From: Asterias rubens
Lineage: Eukaryota; Echinodermata; Asteroidea; Forcipulatida; Asteriidae
Assembly: GCF_902459465.1 (NCBI RefSeq)
Contig: NC_047064.1
Span: 13,162,160-13,226,159 of the forward strand
Direction: 5' to 3'
Length of the DNA stretch: 64,000 nucleotides
The notes under the pieces are model-generated. The model ran no database searches and was not told where the DNA came from. It saw only the letters and a program-made list of their open reading frames with translations. The translations under genes and the position numbers were made by a program. Shown here in pieces: positions 42,316-54,108 of this stretch; positions within the stretch are counted from its first letter, which is position 1, and the number at the start of each line of letters is the position of its first letter.

Positions 42316-43844
42316 TGCGCCTGTGATGACTAGCCTATACAGAAAGAGTATACTAAGTAATGACTCAAAAAGTTTCAATACAGGCAACGGCATGAATACT
42401 TTAAAATAATAGATGGGACACTTTGTCTTTTCGTCCACTGTGCTATACAAGCAGTCCGCATTAACTTCAGGATAATAATACTGGGTGCATAACACACTTT
42501 GATGAGGTTTACTTCGCCATCTTACTTTTAAACAAATAATTGTATTATCATAACATTATAACTAATTCCTTTTCTCCACTTCCTTTCGTATCGTCCATTA
42601 TGCTTTGAGGCATTATAACAAAGATTATTATTCTCAAAAAATAATTCATGACACGCCCTCTGGCAAGGACCATCTGATCTCAATAGCGCCCCCTATTGTC
42701 TTAGAGCCTGACTTGATCTTTAAATGGTCTTGTACCCAACCTACGCGTAGCAGAAATACGGTAGAGCACGAACAAGTTACCATGCGGTTTTAACTACATT
42801 ATGCATTTCACATGATGACAATAAATTTGACAAGAGAAAGAAAAAAGGTTTTATCGAGGCTTTGACTTGACACCCACTACACTGCTGATCTTGAGAAAGG
42901 GTGATTTATGTGAACGTTGCAAGAACTTAACAGAGGAATGGTTCTGATTATGGAGTTTATTCATGTAGAAGTGTTTACATCTTGAACATAACAACAGTGC
43001 AGACGTTTTCTTTGGTTTGGTAAGTTTTTTTGTAAACCCATTTTCTTTTCAATCAAAGTTAATTTATAAAACTTAAAAGTGTTGCTTTGGCTCGACAGAA
43101 AACCCTGTTGACTTGTCCAGCATGTGAGCGCTCAGCACTTACATTACACTGTACATAAATTATGATACTTAACTTAAGAAATTAAGAAAAATTTCAACTG
43201 TTCAGATTCAGAACGCACCGAGGATATTAATTCTGAACTAATGAATTATTAAAAGAACATGTTCTGTCTTCCGAAGTAAGCATCTGGTTTAAATTTAAAC
43301 CTCAGCATGATCAGATTGTCAAAGTCGTTTTGTGAAAGAAGTGATATTTTTTTTTTAAGCTGGCAGATAGCACCCTTGTTGTGACTTTTGGCGCATACAT
43401 AAACACGAACGAGCATGACAATTGTTTCAATAATAATAATTCAGCGGTTTTTCGACCACTGCCGAGTCCAACACCAAATGGTATTCCCCACCCCGTTAAC
43501 CTCCACATTCGAATCAAGATTAAGAATATTATTCTTTTGTTGATGTTAGAAATTAACTCCTGAAAGTGAAAGGATTTTTTGTAGTAAATTCTTGAAGTTA
43601 TTGCATACAGGCCACCTTTTCTTGTTTCCGATTTGTGGCTTCCTGAAGGTATACTTTCAAAGAGAAATAAATATCAAAACTCATAATGTCCGATTCGGAT
43701 ATCGTCCGATTCAATGTATTATGAACATTTTAATATGAGAAATGTGTCTCCTATTTTATTGATGACGTTATCGTTTGCTGAACGATGTACTCTGCATCTG
43801 TGTGTTTGCATATTTTAAAGTTTTTATTAATTGTAATAATAATT
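42316..43844. other. Non-coding; no gene seen
   Basis: Mostly unique AT-rich sequence, no repeat family recognised and no exon-like frame. Confidence 0.4.
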
Positions 43845-44250
43845 TATAATAATAATTAGTTCTCATTAGCACATTTCACAATAACATCTCCATGTGCTTT
43901 ACATTAGTGCCCTGTTAGTGGGTCAATAACATTCCTTTATAATCTTTCTCAGCTCCCTTTGGAGTATGCAGCATAGTTGCGATAACATCCAGGAGGGTTA
44001 TGTTATCGCAACATGGCGCGAGTGGCTTTTTTCATACACAATATCAACCTCTACCCTTGCAGTTCACATACATTTGTGTACCCCCTGGGTGAAGGGAAGC
44101 AATAATAATGTAGTAACATCTTGCTAAAAAGGACACAAGTGCCATGACCACAAGTTCCAACCCACACTTCAATGACTCAACCACCAGAACTTGAATTTGA
44201 TGCTCTTATTATTAGTCTAAACCACTCGTCCATGACATTGACACTCTAAA
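43845..44250 (-). repeat. tRNA-derived SINE, near full length
   Basis: From the right: a decayed tRNA-like head (about 44120-44250, with ACACAAGTGCCATGACCACA), then CCCCTGGGTGAAGGGAAGCA, TACACAATATCAACCTCTAC, TTTACATTAGTGCCCTGTTA and CGCATTTCACAATAAC-type tail, ending in an AAT microsatellite (about 43830). Partial heads are at about 32400-32540 and 37236-37345. Confidence 0.6.
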
Positions 44251-44892
44251 TTTTGTACACCAAAATATAAAATTTTCAACATCCAAATGAGGGTGAGCCT
44301 ATACATGTTGCAATGTGCTACATAACGATACATTTTCTTTTGTTTAACCTTTGGTGTACGAATGTGTACGCATATTTGTCAGTTTGTAGTTGATAAAGAT
44401 GACCTCGGTTGTCAGTTACCACTTGTGCACATGTTAGTTGAAGGACTTTGAAGCAGGGGAGTTGGGTGTCAACAAATTAAAATGATTGGACAAACACCCT
44501 GTTGTTGTGCAGCCTCATACATGTATTACAGTTTATGATGGTAACAGACTGGTTTGTAAGGGGTTCAAAATTATCACCATTTTCACATTGCTTGGGAGTA
44601 GTTTTGTAGCTACACCAATTCTAGTGTGGGCTCTAAATCCAATTTAGTCCACTAAGAGCAAGCTGACTAACAAAATGATTCATGTTAAGATATTGGGCCA
44701 TCATTGCTGAAGTACAATCTGGTGGAAATCTGTGCTGGGCAGCACAGTATATTTTGCTCAGATTGCTGGGCGAAATTTGTTTGTTCTGGGCAAGCCGAAC
44801 CAGCACCGCCCTACAGCGCCCACCGTGGCTACAACACTGCTTGGGAGTAAAAATGAACACAGGTGGAAATGGTGGATGCACATTTTTAAGGT

Positions 44893-45360
44893 CCTACTAG
44901 TTGCCGTCAACTCGCTTTGTGCCATAAATTTGTCGTCAACTCCTTGAATATACATTTAAAATTCCCTAAAGAGGCATAGAACTGTAAAGTATTCGCTCAA
45001 AGAGAATTTTTTGTAAAATTTAGGTTACATTTAGGTATAAAAAATTAGTTTTTTTCTTGTGACAAAATTATCTCATAGCAGCAAAATTATCTCATAGCAG
45101 CAAAATCGACAGCCGCCATCTTGCTTTTTCACAGTGCTTGCACAACATCGACAACAGAGGGCGCTTTCCTGCATTTGGAATAGTCTTGGCTCAAGATGTC
45201 AATGATCGGTACCGCAAAGTGTATTATGGACTGCGCGTTGTTTAAATTTATCGCTTGCTTCTTGGGTCAAGACTAATCCATACCTGCCATCTGCGTAGTG
45301 GTTGAGTTGACGGCACTAAGCGAGTTGACTTCTTGGGTAAGTTGACGGCAAGTGGTATGC
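44893..45360. mobile_element. Inverted-repeat element, GTTGCCGTCAACTCG ends
   Basis: AGTTGCCGTCAACTCGCTTT at the left; GTTGAGTTGACGGCACTAAG and AAGTTGACGGCAAGTGG at the right. The right side carries the motif twice. A 21-bp direct duplication (AAATTATCTCATAGCAGC) lies at 45062-45105. Confidence 0.5.
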
Positions 45361-48300
45361 CCATCCGTTGTCTTTCGTTTGTACTCAACTGGTCTTTTTC
45401 AAGTTTTGGCAAATTTTGCATCTAATCTTCATGTCAGTCAGGGGATGGCAGTCAATTTTTTTTGGGTGGTTGCCATCATTTATTTTTGATAAGTAGTAAT
45501 TTTTAGTAGTATTTAAAAAAAATTTTTTGTAACATTGACTATTTTTCTGGATGGCCGCTAATCCAAAGTTTCTATGGTATAGCAAATTTATCTTTGATTG
45601 TGAATCGGTTTTGTCTAGCTGGGTGTTTACCTCTGGTCAGTAAAACACTAACAACAATTATGTACATTGGAAACCAGGTTCAAAGAAGTCTTGCCTATAT
45701 ATTCAACTTGAAAAACATGAAAGTGGTTGATTTCCATACGTACAGTTTGTACAAACAAACCTGGGCTGAATGTCTGTTATAAATGTGGAATTACTTTCCC
45801 AACATAATGGCCTTTTACTGTTGATACAGGGTACTTTTACATTTTCATTACCACTCTGATTCTGAAAAGACTACACAACAAGACAAAAACAAAATGTGTG
45901 GAGACCACACAGCATACTACAGAGACTGATTATAAATATCAATAATAATACAATTAGGTTCTTACACTTTTATGTACATTAGGCCTAAAGTCAACAAATC
46001 GCAGGTTCTCGATCAAGGCGCTGAGAAGAAAAAATGGAACGTGAGAGTTATTTTCGAATTGTTAAAGTTATCTAACTCATGAGCATTTTTTTTTTGAAAA
46101 GCAGAGCTGAGGTAGAAGAGCAGATGTCAGCTATGTGCCCGGTTTAATGGCTCTGCTTAATGTAGAATTCTGCGGCCCATTGAATGTGCTTTATTAACGG
46201 GTGCCGCAAGTGTACAATGTAGAAGTTGGTGGTAAGCAGTAGCCATGAAATTTGACCACTGATAACCCCTTATTTGTATGATGAAATGTGTGTGCCCTAA
46301 AATATACCAGCAGTAGCCAGTGCTATGTAAGCTTGAAGCTCCTACGAATGTGCAGTGTACATACACTTACAATAAGTAATGTATCATCTTGTCTTGTCAC
46401 GATTGTCAATGTCATGTTGAACCTTGTTGCCGCTAGAGGGTACTGCATGTACCATGACCACATGTAATGTATTTGTGATTTACCCATTGGGCAGCGGCTT
46501 GGTACCAAGACTAATTTTAACACCTTTACGAAATGTGTCACACACACCCCTTAAAGCTGGATGTTCTGTTTTTCAAATCCATGAATAATGTAGACGTTAC
46601 TTTTAGTTATGTTTCACTCCTAAGAACAGGCTTCCTCAGACTGGTGACCATGTCCAACAATGCTCAACAGGGCATACAACTTTCAGAACATTTTAAAGAG
46701 CCAATAAAGGATGATCTCAATATGTCAACTATTACCTTTTTATGGCCAAATAGACATCGTAGATACCGGTTAATTACCATTTTACTCTCAAAATTTGCAT
46801 TTAGTAACGAATAACTCTAGTAAAAAAAGCACCCGGTCGCGCGGCCATTTTAGCCGAGGGTCACAAACGGCTTATCTATTATAATGACCTCTTGATGCCA
46901 GTGACGATATTCCCCTAATTCTCCTCACAGTATTCCAGCTTTGGCAAACTAAGGGCGCTATTTTCCACACCAAATAGCCGCCACTGACGTCACGATTCCT
47001 TTGTCGCGCAGGTTTGTTTGACCCCGCGTTTTTCAGAAATTTGGCTTGGAGCGTTCTGTAGAAAAACCATTTTTACCATGTTTTAACTTGAGGTAAGAGA
47101 CTCGTTATACTTTTTTTATGTTTACTATAGACTCTAGCTATTAGAAAACTATAATATCTATATATTTTATCAACTATCTAGGAAATTTTGTTATGCCACC
47201 TTTTAGGCAAAGTTTTTTCTTTTAGAGCTGTTTACATACAATGCATGTCAGACAATCTCAACCATCTCTTATTTGAATCACAGAACTGGTTTAAATTTGC
47301 TCTACTTCTCACACAACCTGAACCCAAGGGTTTCCAGCTGGGTGATAAATGTAATCCACGGAAATTAAGTTTCATAATTTGTCTCATCTTCATTGATTAA
47401 TACCTCCCCTCCTCATGTCACCAAGGACATCAAATGAAAGAAGCCCTTTCTATGTTTCTCATGTGGGAAAGCTACTCTAGCGTTCCAAATCCCATCTGAC
47501 ATTTTGTTTACACTCTGCTATTGTCTCTGGGTTTTCTATGAGTTGTATTCATGTTTTGTGCGGGCACCCTTTATTACTTGACTTATCCATTGATTGGGGT
47601 TTGGTGGCTGACTTGATCTATTATGAATCAGTTACAACAGTACATGTAGCAACAGTTTCAAGGATTCTCAAATGACAACATTAAGCCAAATGAAAATAAA
47701 AACATGTTTAGTGGACCCTTGCCCGCTTACTTTTGAGAGGCCACTTTCTGTTCATTTTTTCCTTGTTTTTGTTTAAGAAAAAATTATACATTTTAACGAT
47801 CTCAGACGAAACAAATATATTAAAAAAAAACAAAAAAACAATCAGGTTGTCTTTAAAAATGTGTTGAGCGGCCATTTTGATAAAAGGAAAAAAGGCTGTC
47901 CTCCTTTAAAAAAAAAAAGGCATGACGCTAAACATGTTTTTATATCATTTGGCCATAGGATGTTTTTGTTGGAAAGTATTGTGGAGTTTCCTTCTTGGAT
48001 GGGGCATGGATGGGGGGGCACTTGGGTCCAGTGGTTTTGAATGAGCATGCCAGCGCTTGGTCACAATGTTTATTACTGACGCAAGACTGAAACAATTAGT
48101 CCAAGAATGCATGAAAATTAAGATTGTAAACAGGGTGCTGAATGGAAAAGTTTCAACAATGACATTCTTGAGGTTGGTGGGGCAAAAATTCCCACAGTTG
48201 TTCCTCAATTACTGTTGATTTTGAAGAAGCAGAATTCATGCATTCCAAAATGTCCAGTTTCCCATAAAATGCACCAATGATCTGTTGTAAGAGTAGTCGT

Positions 48301-48800
48301 AAATACTTCAACAATTATTTTGCCATTATCCATAAAATCTTACTTTTGAAAGAAGCAATGACAATTTAGTAACTATGTGAGTTCTCTGGTTTCAACCAGA
48401 AATCTGTTTTATTTAAACCCCCCAAAAAAATTATAGGCCTTTTATTAATTTTAAGCAGAAATTTATAATGATGTAAAAAAAAAATTGATAAATATTTTGT
48501 TTTAAAATAATAGATGTTAAATTTACATTAATTTGGGTTTATACCCATGTGCACCGATGTGTGTTAGCACTGTAACTGTATGTTCAGTACTTTCCAGAGT
48601 TCTGTGAAAATAAACATGTAGTCATACATGTATTACTTAGGTGGGATTCTATTTTTTACTAAGAATAACGAGATAAAACCAATGGCAGAGCAAATTGCAG
48701 AATAGGGGTTTCAAAACCAAAGATACATGTTAGCAGGCTTTGCAAGGCTTCCCGCTTTGCACTCTATACGTTCAACAGCCTATCACACGTATAGGATTTG
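45361..48800. other. Non-coding with one short MITE
   Basis: Apart from the element at 46136-46260, nothing is recognisable; 47000-48800 is AT-rich and unique-looking. Confidence 0.4.
46136..46260. mobile_element. MITE-like element, GGGCCCAATTTCATGGCTCT family, short copy
   Basis: A 125-bp internally deleted copy: GCCCGGTTTAATGGCTCTGC at the left and AAGCAGTAGCCATGAAATTT at the right. Confidence 0.6.
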
Positions 48801-48975
48801 GTTTGCGGTAACACCATGTACTGTGTATCTACTTGCCAGGTAGAGTTTGTTCTTAGAGAACTGTCTTGCTTTTAAATTCTACTGCCGCGGAGTAGATAAT
48901 TGGGGGTTTGGGAGGCTTCTCAGTTCTGAAAAGAACTGTCCTGTTTTTTAACTATTACCAGGGCGGCTGACTATC
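48801..48975. repeat. GTTTGCGGTAACACC hairpin-rich repeat
   Basis: About 175 bp: GTTTGCGGTAACACCATGTA, hairpins TCTAC(ttgccag)GTAGA, GTTCT(tag)AGAAC, TCTACT(gccgcgg)AGTAGA and CAGTTCT(gaaa)AGAACTG, then AACTATTACCAGGGCGGCTG. Confidence 0.65.
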
Positions 48976-50848
48976 ACATTCGTGATTTTGAGAAAAGATT
49001 CCCTTTAAAAAAAACATGGTTTGGACAATTTTCAGGGCTCGGCTGATAAAGCGCTGTTTGTTAGTGGAAGGTTGCAGTCCTGCCTGCCTGCCCCTTTGTA
49101 AATTGTTCTTTATTTAAACCCAACATTTACTTAAAAAGTAGACACTGTGCACATAGTACATCTAGGATAAAGAATGAATGAATGAATAGAAGTAAGGAAT
49201 TTTATGTACTAGTTTCACATTGAGGATGAAGTAAAACATCCATCAATCTGAAGCTGACAAAAAATAACAATGAGCGACATTAACACCTGCAACACAATAC
49301 AAAAGCTTAGTGTGGACCGTTTAGACCCTCTCTTCATTTCTGTTCGCACGCTTAAATAAAGAGCCATCCATCATAATGCTTCATGAAAAAGTGTTTTCTT
49401 TTTATATTTGATTGTTCATGGAATATTCACACTCTATGTAGAATGCCCTTTGAATCAAGAAATTTGAGTCTAACTGAAGAATGGCATACATTGTAACAAT
49501 GCGTTAGGCTTTACAGTCCATACAATACTTGTGCACATATAGGGCTTGATGGATTAGTCACTAGCATTGATGTGAGTTCTCTCGATGAGAAAACTGCTTG
49601 GTGATTCAAACTTGGCTCTCAGGTAGCCCAGTGGGCTTGTCAAACACTAGCAACTGTACCCTCTTAATATATATTTGTTTAAGTTCCAGTGTGCATTTTA
49701 CTCTATGATCTGATACACTGTATGACTGATGGTAGGCTTCAACAAAATCATGGGCTATTCAAATACAGCTGACTAGTCTAGAAGATCAGTCAAAAGAAAA
49801 AGGTAGTATTGACTGGCAGTCAGTTTAAAATTCAAACAAATAAATAAATTTACAGGTCTGTATGCTTCGGTTTTGAAAGGGCAAGGGCACCAATGCATTT
49901 TCTCTGTGGTAATGGGCACCCTAAGACTATGAGTAAATTGTAAATTTCTGCTGTATACATAGTACGTAGCATTCAAAGGGCACCAATGCAATGACCAGGG
50001 GGTATGGAGGTAACTGCCTTCGTTGTCTCCCTAAAGTATCAAGCCTGACTTTAACTTTTAAAATTATTAAGGAATTATCAAGTCAGTTTGCGCTGCGGTT
50101 CATTACCTGACTGTACATGTTTACAAAGAGTAAACATTTTAACATTTAGCCAAAACAGGGTTCTCCCCAGGTTTTTTTAAAACTGGGTGTATTCTGGAGC
50201 CAAACTTTGGAAGTTTTGCATAAACATGTTCTTCAGAATGTTTTCTACTTTGTGTTTTTCTTGGTTTTTAAAAGCCATATAGTACTGTGCAATATGGAGT
50301 ATTTATGTTTTCTCTGGATGTGTTTTGTGAAAATAACAGCCGAATTGTCATCGAGTATCAGCAAAATTTTGCATTTCGAACCCTGTAATAAATCATGGTT
50401 TGAAAATGTCAATACTTTTCTCCAAATAAGCTTCTACACAGAATACATGATGTTGTTTTGTTGTGTATTTTGTACATTGTAATCACTGCATAGTGCACCA
50501 ATAACAATGTGCCACCATGGAGTATTTAGCCTAGAGACTTGTTATCAATCAATCAGACCAAATGACTGAAGGGCGCTTAGCATCTATACTACACCTGACC
50601 TAATTTTTTGCTAGCGGCTGAAAACATTGCCCATTGTTCATGTTGTTCTCCATATGCTGTTGTCTACCCTGGTTTCCTTTCTTTTCCCCCAAGATTTTGA
50701 CCCAAATCCCATGTCAGGGCCGGCACAGCTTGTCCCCAATGGTAATTGTGCAGTTTTGTGATTCAGATGTTTTGAAAATTATGAAAAGACATCTGCTCTG
50801 ATTTTGTTGTTGACGGTTGTATTTGTATTAAGGTAAAAGGTGTGCTTA
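48976..50848. other. Non-coding with one CAGGCCTG repeat
   Basis: AATG tetranucleotide run at about 49174-49187. Other than the repeat at 49853-50047, no feature is supported. Confidence 0.4.
49853..50047. repeat. CAGGCCTG-bounded repeat (reverse orientation)
   Basis: A reverse-orientation copy with AGGGCACCAATGCATTTTCT and GTAAATTTCTGCTG; edges CAGGTCTG and AAGCCTGA are mutated from the consensus. Confidence 0.6.
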
Positions 50849-51140
50849 CAATTGGCGGTTTTGCTTTGATCATGTTGATGTGATTCGCTTCACAAGCAAA
50901 CCCACCGATTGGAGCGATATACAAGCTTGTCTTGAAACTGCATTTGTTTCCTTTTTAAATTTTTACATTTCAAGGGTTGTGTGTTTAGGTTGTACTTTCA
51001 TGTACAATTGGCGGTTTCGCTTTGAAGTGACTCGCTCCACAAGCAAAAACTACCGATTGGAGCAGATTTATAAGTGTATCTTTTAAACTGCATTGGTGTT
51101 TTTCTAATCAGGACTTGCAATGTACAGGGTTGTGGGTTCA
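50849..51140. repeat. Two-copy tandem duplication (unit about 150 bp)
   Basis: ACAATTGGCGGTTTTGCTTT, then CTTCACAAGCAAACCCACCG and ATTGGAGCGATATACAAG, recur at 51002 onward in altered form. Both units end in a GGGTTGTG word; the second has the B-box-like GGTTCAAATCC (about 51136). Confidence 0.65.
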
Positions 51141-51675
51141 AATCCTCCAAGCTAACTGCTGATTTCACAAAGACTAGAATATTTATTAAGCATTGTCTTC
51201 TAGTTACTGTTTTAAATCACAATTTCTTGATTTAAGTGCATTTTGTTATTATACATGTAGACATTAAACCAGTGTTTGTATTCAAGAAAAATTGGCTGTT
51301 GCCAGCGTGATGGTTATATCCCCTTGTGGGAGTTTGCCAAGTTCCTCTGACGGGAAGATCATTTAACATACAAACAAGTGTTCAAGCACCGCATGGCCAC
51401 AATGCGCATTACACAAGCACGTCTATAGGGACATTGCCTTCCAAAATGGTGCAACCAAATTATTGTGACACTGACATCTCAGGGCCCAACCCAATGTCAT
51501 AGCTCGTGGAATCCTGTACCAATACATGTAAATCTGGCTTATAATGTAGATTCATGCGCTTGTCAGGGCTCAGTTACCAGAGAATTCTTCGGTGAGCAGT
51601 GAAACCATGGAGGAATAAATTAGAACTAAGCCTTGGGGTAATTTCATAGAGCTGCTAAAGCAAAATAAAATTGGC

Positions 51676-51778
51676 TTTAAAGGCAGTGGACACTATTGGC
51701 AATTACTCAAAATAATTATTAGCATAAAACCTTACTTGGTAACGAGTAATGGGGAGAGGTTGGTAGTATAAAACATTC
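51676..51778. mobile_element. MITE-like element, same family, one-ended fragment
   Basis: Left end only (AAAGGCAGTGGACACTATTG to GGTAGTATAAAACATT), very close to consensus and then abruptly cut. Confidence 0.7.
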
Positions 51779-53023
51779 ATTCTCATTAGCGTGGTCAAGT
51801 CTAGCAACATGTAATCATTGCAATTGTGGTATCATTTTAAAGAGGAACAGTTCAGCTTTGCAATGATACCATTATTACAAATAGAGTATTAAATAATAAC
51901 AAATATACTGGATTGAAAAAAGTTTCCTTACTTTTTGTGAGCAGTTTATTAATAGCTGTTGTTCACTTAGTATTAAGAATTGAGTGGAGTCTTGGCCGAT
52001 AATCTGATTTTACTAAGCAAGGATTTGTTTGCTTGAAAGCAAAATTTTGTGCTTAAGCAGCTCCATGTTGGGTCAAACCATGTGTGTACAGTTATGCCTT
52101 AGTTATTTTTCTAAAACTTGTTCAAGCTCATTAAAAGATCAGTTCAAGGTACTTACTACCACAACCATGGAGCAAGGACAACAGTGTACTGGGGGGGGGG
52201 GGGGGGTGATCTGGTTGGCTTAGGAAAGAGGACAACAATTACAAATTTCTAACCTTGATTTTAAAATGGTGTAAATTGTCACTGTGTTTGATACTTCAAG
52301 TGCAATTTTTGTCTATGGTTCATTATACATTTTTGTAGAGAATTTTCAGTTTAATCCTGAATTCTGCTGAATGTTTTATAGTCAATGTTGGAATGTTCAG
52401 AATCAGTGGTTTTGCTGTCAGATGTAGTCATGATTCAAATTTCACTTGGAAGAAAAGTATAAAATCAAATTATTGTTCACCATTTCAACATGAGGTAGAG
52501 ACCTGATAACTCCCCCCCCCCCCCCCACTTTCATGAGGATTCTATTGAAAAGTTCGCGTATTACAAAACGCAAACCGATCTTGGAGCCCCTCTTTAAACT
52601 TTTTTTGATTCGATGCCCATTTATTCTAGTAAAGCCAACGGTTGATTGTATTCATCATAATGGATTTAATTTTTGTTCATGTGTGCAATGTTTACATTTG
52701 TTGTTAAAGTAACAAATCCTTCTGAATAGTAACCCCGGTCAAAATTCAAGAGCAAATAGAGAGGGTTGCCGGGCAGCGTATAATTGTAGATAGCACTTGA
52801 GACACCTGGAGTGTTAGACAAAGACATTCCTGCCTATGAAGCATTGGATCATCAAATCCCTATGATCAAACATGCTTCAGATAAAATAAATAATAAATCA
52901 GGGATCAGTCGGACAAGCTTGAATCAGGAGGAGGGATTTGGGGTCTGGAACCCTCTTGGAAAAAAAACACAGGGCGAGGGTTAGCTACTGTTGCATAGGT
53001 TTCAGGCATAATATTCTTCCTAC
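51779..53023. other. Non-coding; homopolymer runs
   Basis: A G-run of about 16 (52191-52206) and a C-run of about 17 (52510-52526) lie 300 bp apart in opposite base composition. No gene is visible. Confidence 0.45.
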
Positions 53024-53146
53024 TTAAAGCTCGGTTCATACTTCCTGCATACGTCACTGCCCTGTTTTCGCTGCAAAATGTTTCACAGGAGGTGAGCACA
53101 GTTCGCATCATATTCGCATTTGCAGGAAATATGAACCAGGCTTTAG
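53024..53146. repeat. Inverted-repeat element, CCCGGTTCATACTTCCTGC family
   Basis: About 123 bp with clean ends TAAAGCTCGGTTCATACTTC and AAATATGAACCAGGCTTTA. Confidence 0.65.
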
Positions 53147-53316
53147 TCTGTTTGCCAATTTCTATTGCCCAGAAACAGCATTTAGCTTTCACCAAATAAG
53201 TTCAGTCTGAATTTCTTGCTATAATGCAAAATTGCTGGACGAAATCGTTCCCTGAAGCTCAACATTTAAATCTGTTGTTCATTTGGTGTCTTTGTAACAA
53301 ATTGTAACAAACATGT

Positions 53317-53492
53317 CGGCCTGTGTGCTACGTTTTTGAAAGGGCATGGGCACCAAGGAGGGTTTCTCCTTGGTAGAGGGCACCCTATGGGAAAATTGTA
53401 AATTTCTACTGGGCATTTCAAGGGCACCAAGGCAATGACCTTGTGGCACGGAGGCAATCGCTTTCGTTGCCTCTGTGAAGTATTGGGCCTGG
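53317..53492. repeat. CAGGCCTG-bounded repeat (reverse orientation)
   Basis: A 176-bp copy, equal in length to 4590-4765, containing GAAAGGGCATGGGCACCAAG and AAGGGCACCAAGGCAATGAC. Confidence 0.65.
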
Positions 53493-53689
53493 ATTGTACC
53501 CAACACACATGATTGTGGCTGTGCACATTTCTGTCAAGTGTAAATTTTTTATCCATTATTTTGTGTCCATCCAGATTTTCTGTGACTGTGTCCGGAGCAC
53601 CAGGCATCATGTGAGATTGGAACCAGTTTGTCATGTTTCACCCAACCTTACATTGGACTGGGAGAGATGTCACAGAGTCTACTGACATG

Positions 53690-53795
53690 GTACTTATTCT
53701 TTAAGATGTTGTAGTGTTTAGGCTATTTGTAGATTCCACTGACATGGTACTTAAACTGTAAGATGTTGTAGTGTTTAGGCTATTTGTAGTCCAGA
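53690..53795. repeat. Two-copy tandem repeat (about 54 bp)
   Basis: ACTGACATGGTACTTATTCT against ACTGACATGGTACTTAAACT, each followed by AAGATGTTGTAGTGTTTAGG. Confidence 0.8.
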
Positions 53796-53932
53796 AGGTC
53801 ACTTGCTTTTAGAAGGCCACATTCTGTACTAAAGAAACATAAATTAATGGAGCCCTGGAATTTGACTCAAGGTAAGGCTGCAAGAGATTGTGTATAAAAT
53901 GGATTTTGTGTAAAAGGCTGTCAGTACAGCAG

Positions 53933-54108
53933 CCGATTTCACAAATGCTAGGATTAATTCTATCTCAAGTTAGGACAAGTAACTCGCCCTAACTTACATT
54001 GTAGGATGGGTTCAATGCGTCTTTATGGCTATAGATATGGAACTGAACTTGTCCTGAGTCCTAAGATTAATCCTAAGTTCGAAAGAGTTTTGTGAAATCG
54101 ACGGCAGA
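53933..54108. repeat. Inverted-repeat element, TTAGGACTAGTC family
   Basis: Both ends are clear: GCCGATTTCACAAATGCTAG at the left, TTTTGTGAAATCGACGGC at the right; internal words AGTTAGGACAAGTAACTCG match the other copies. Confidence 0.65.
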
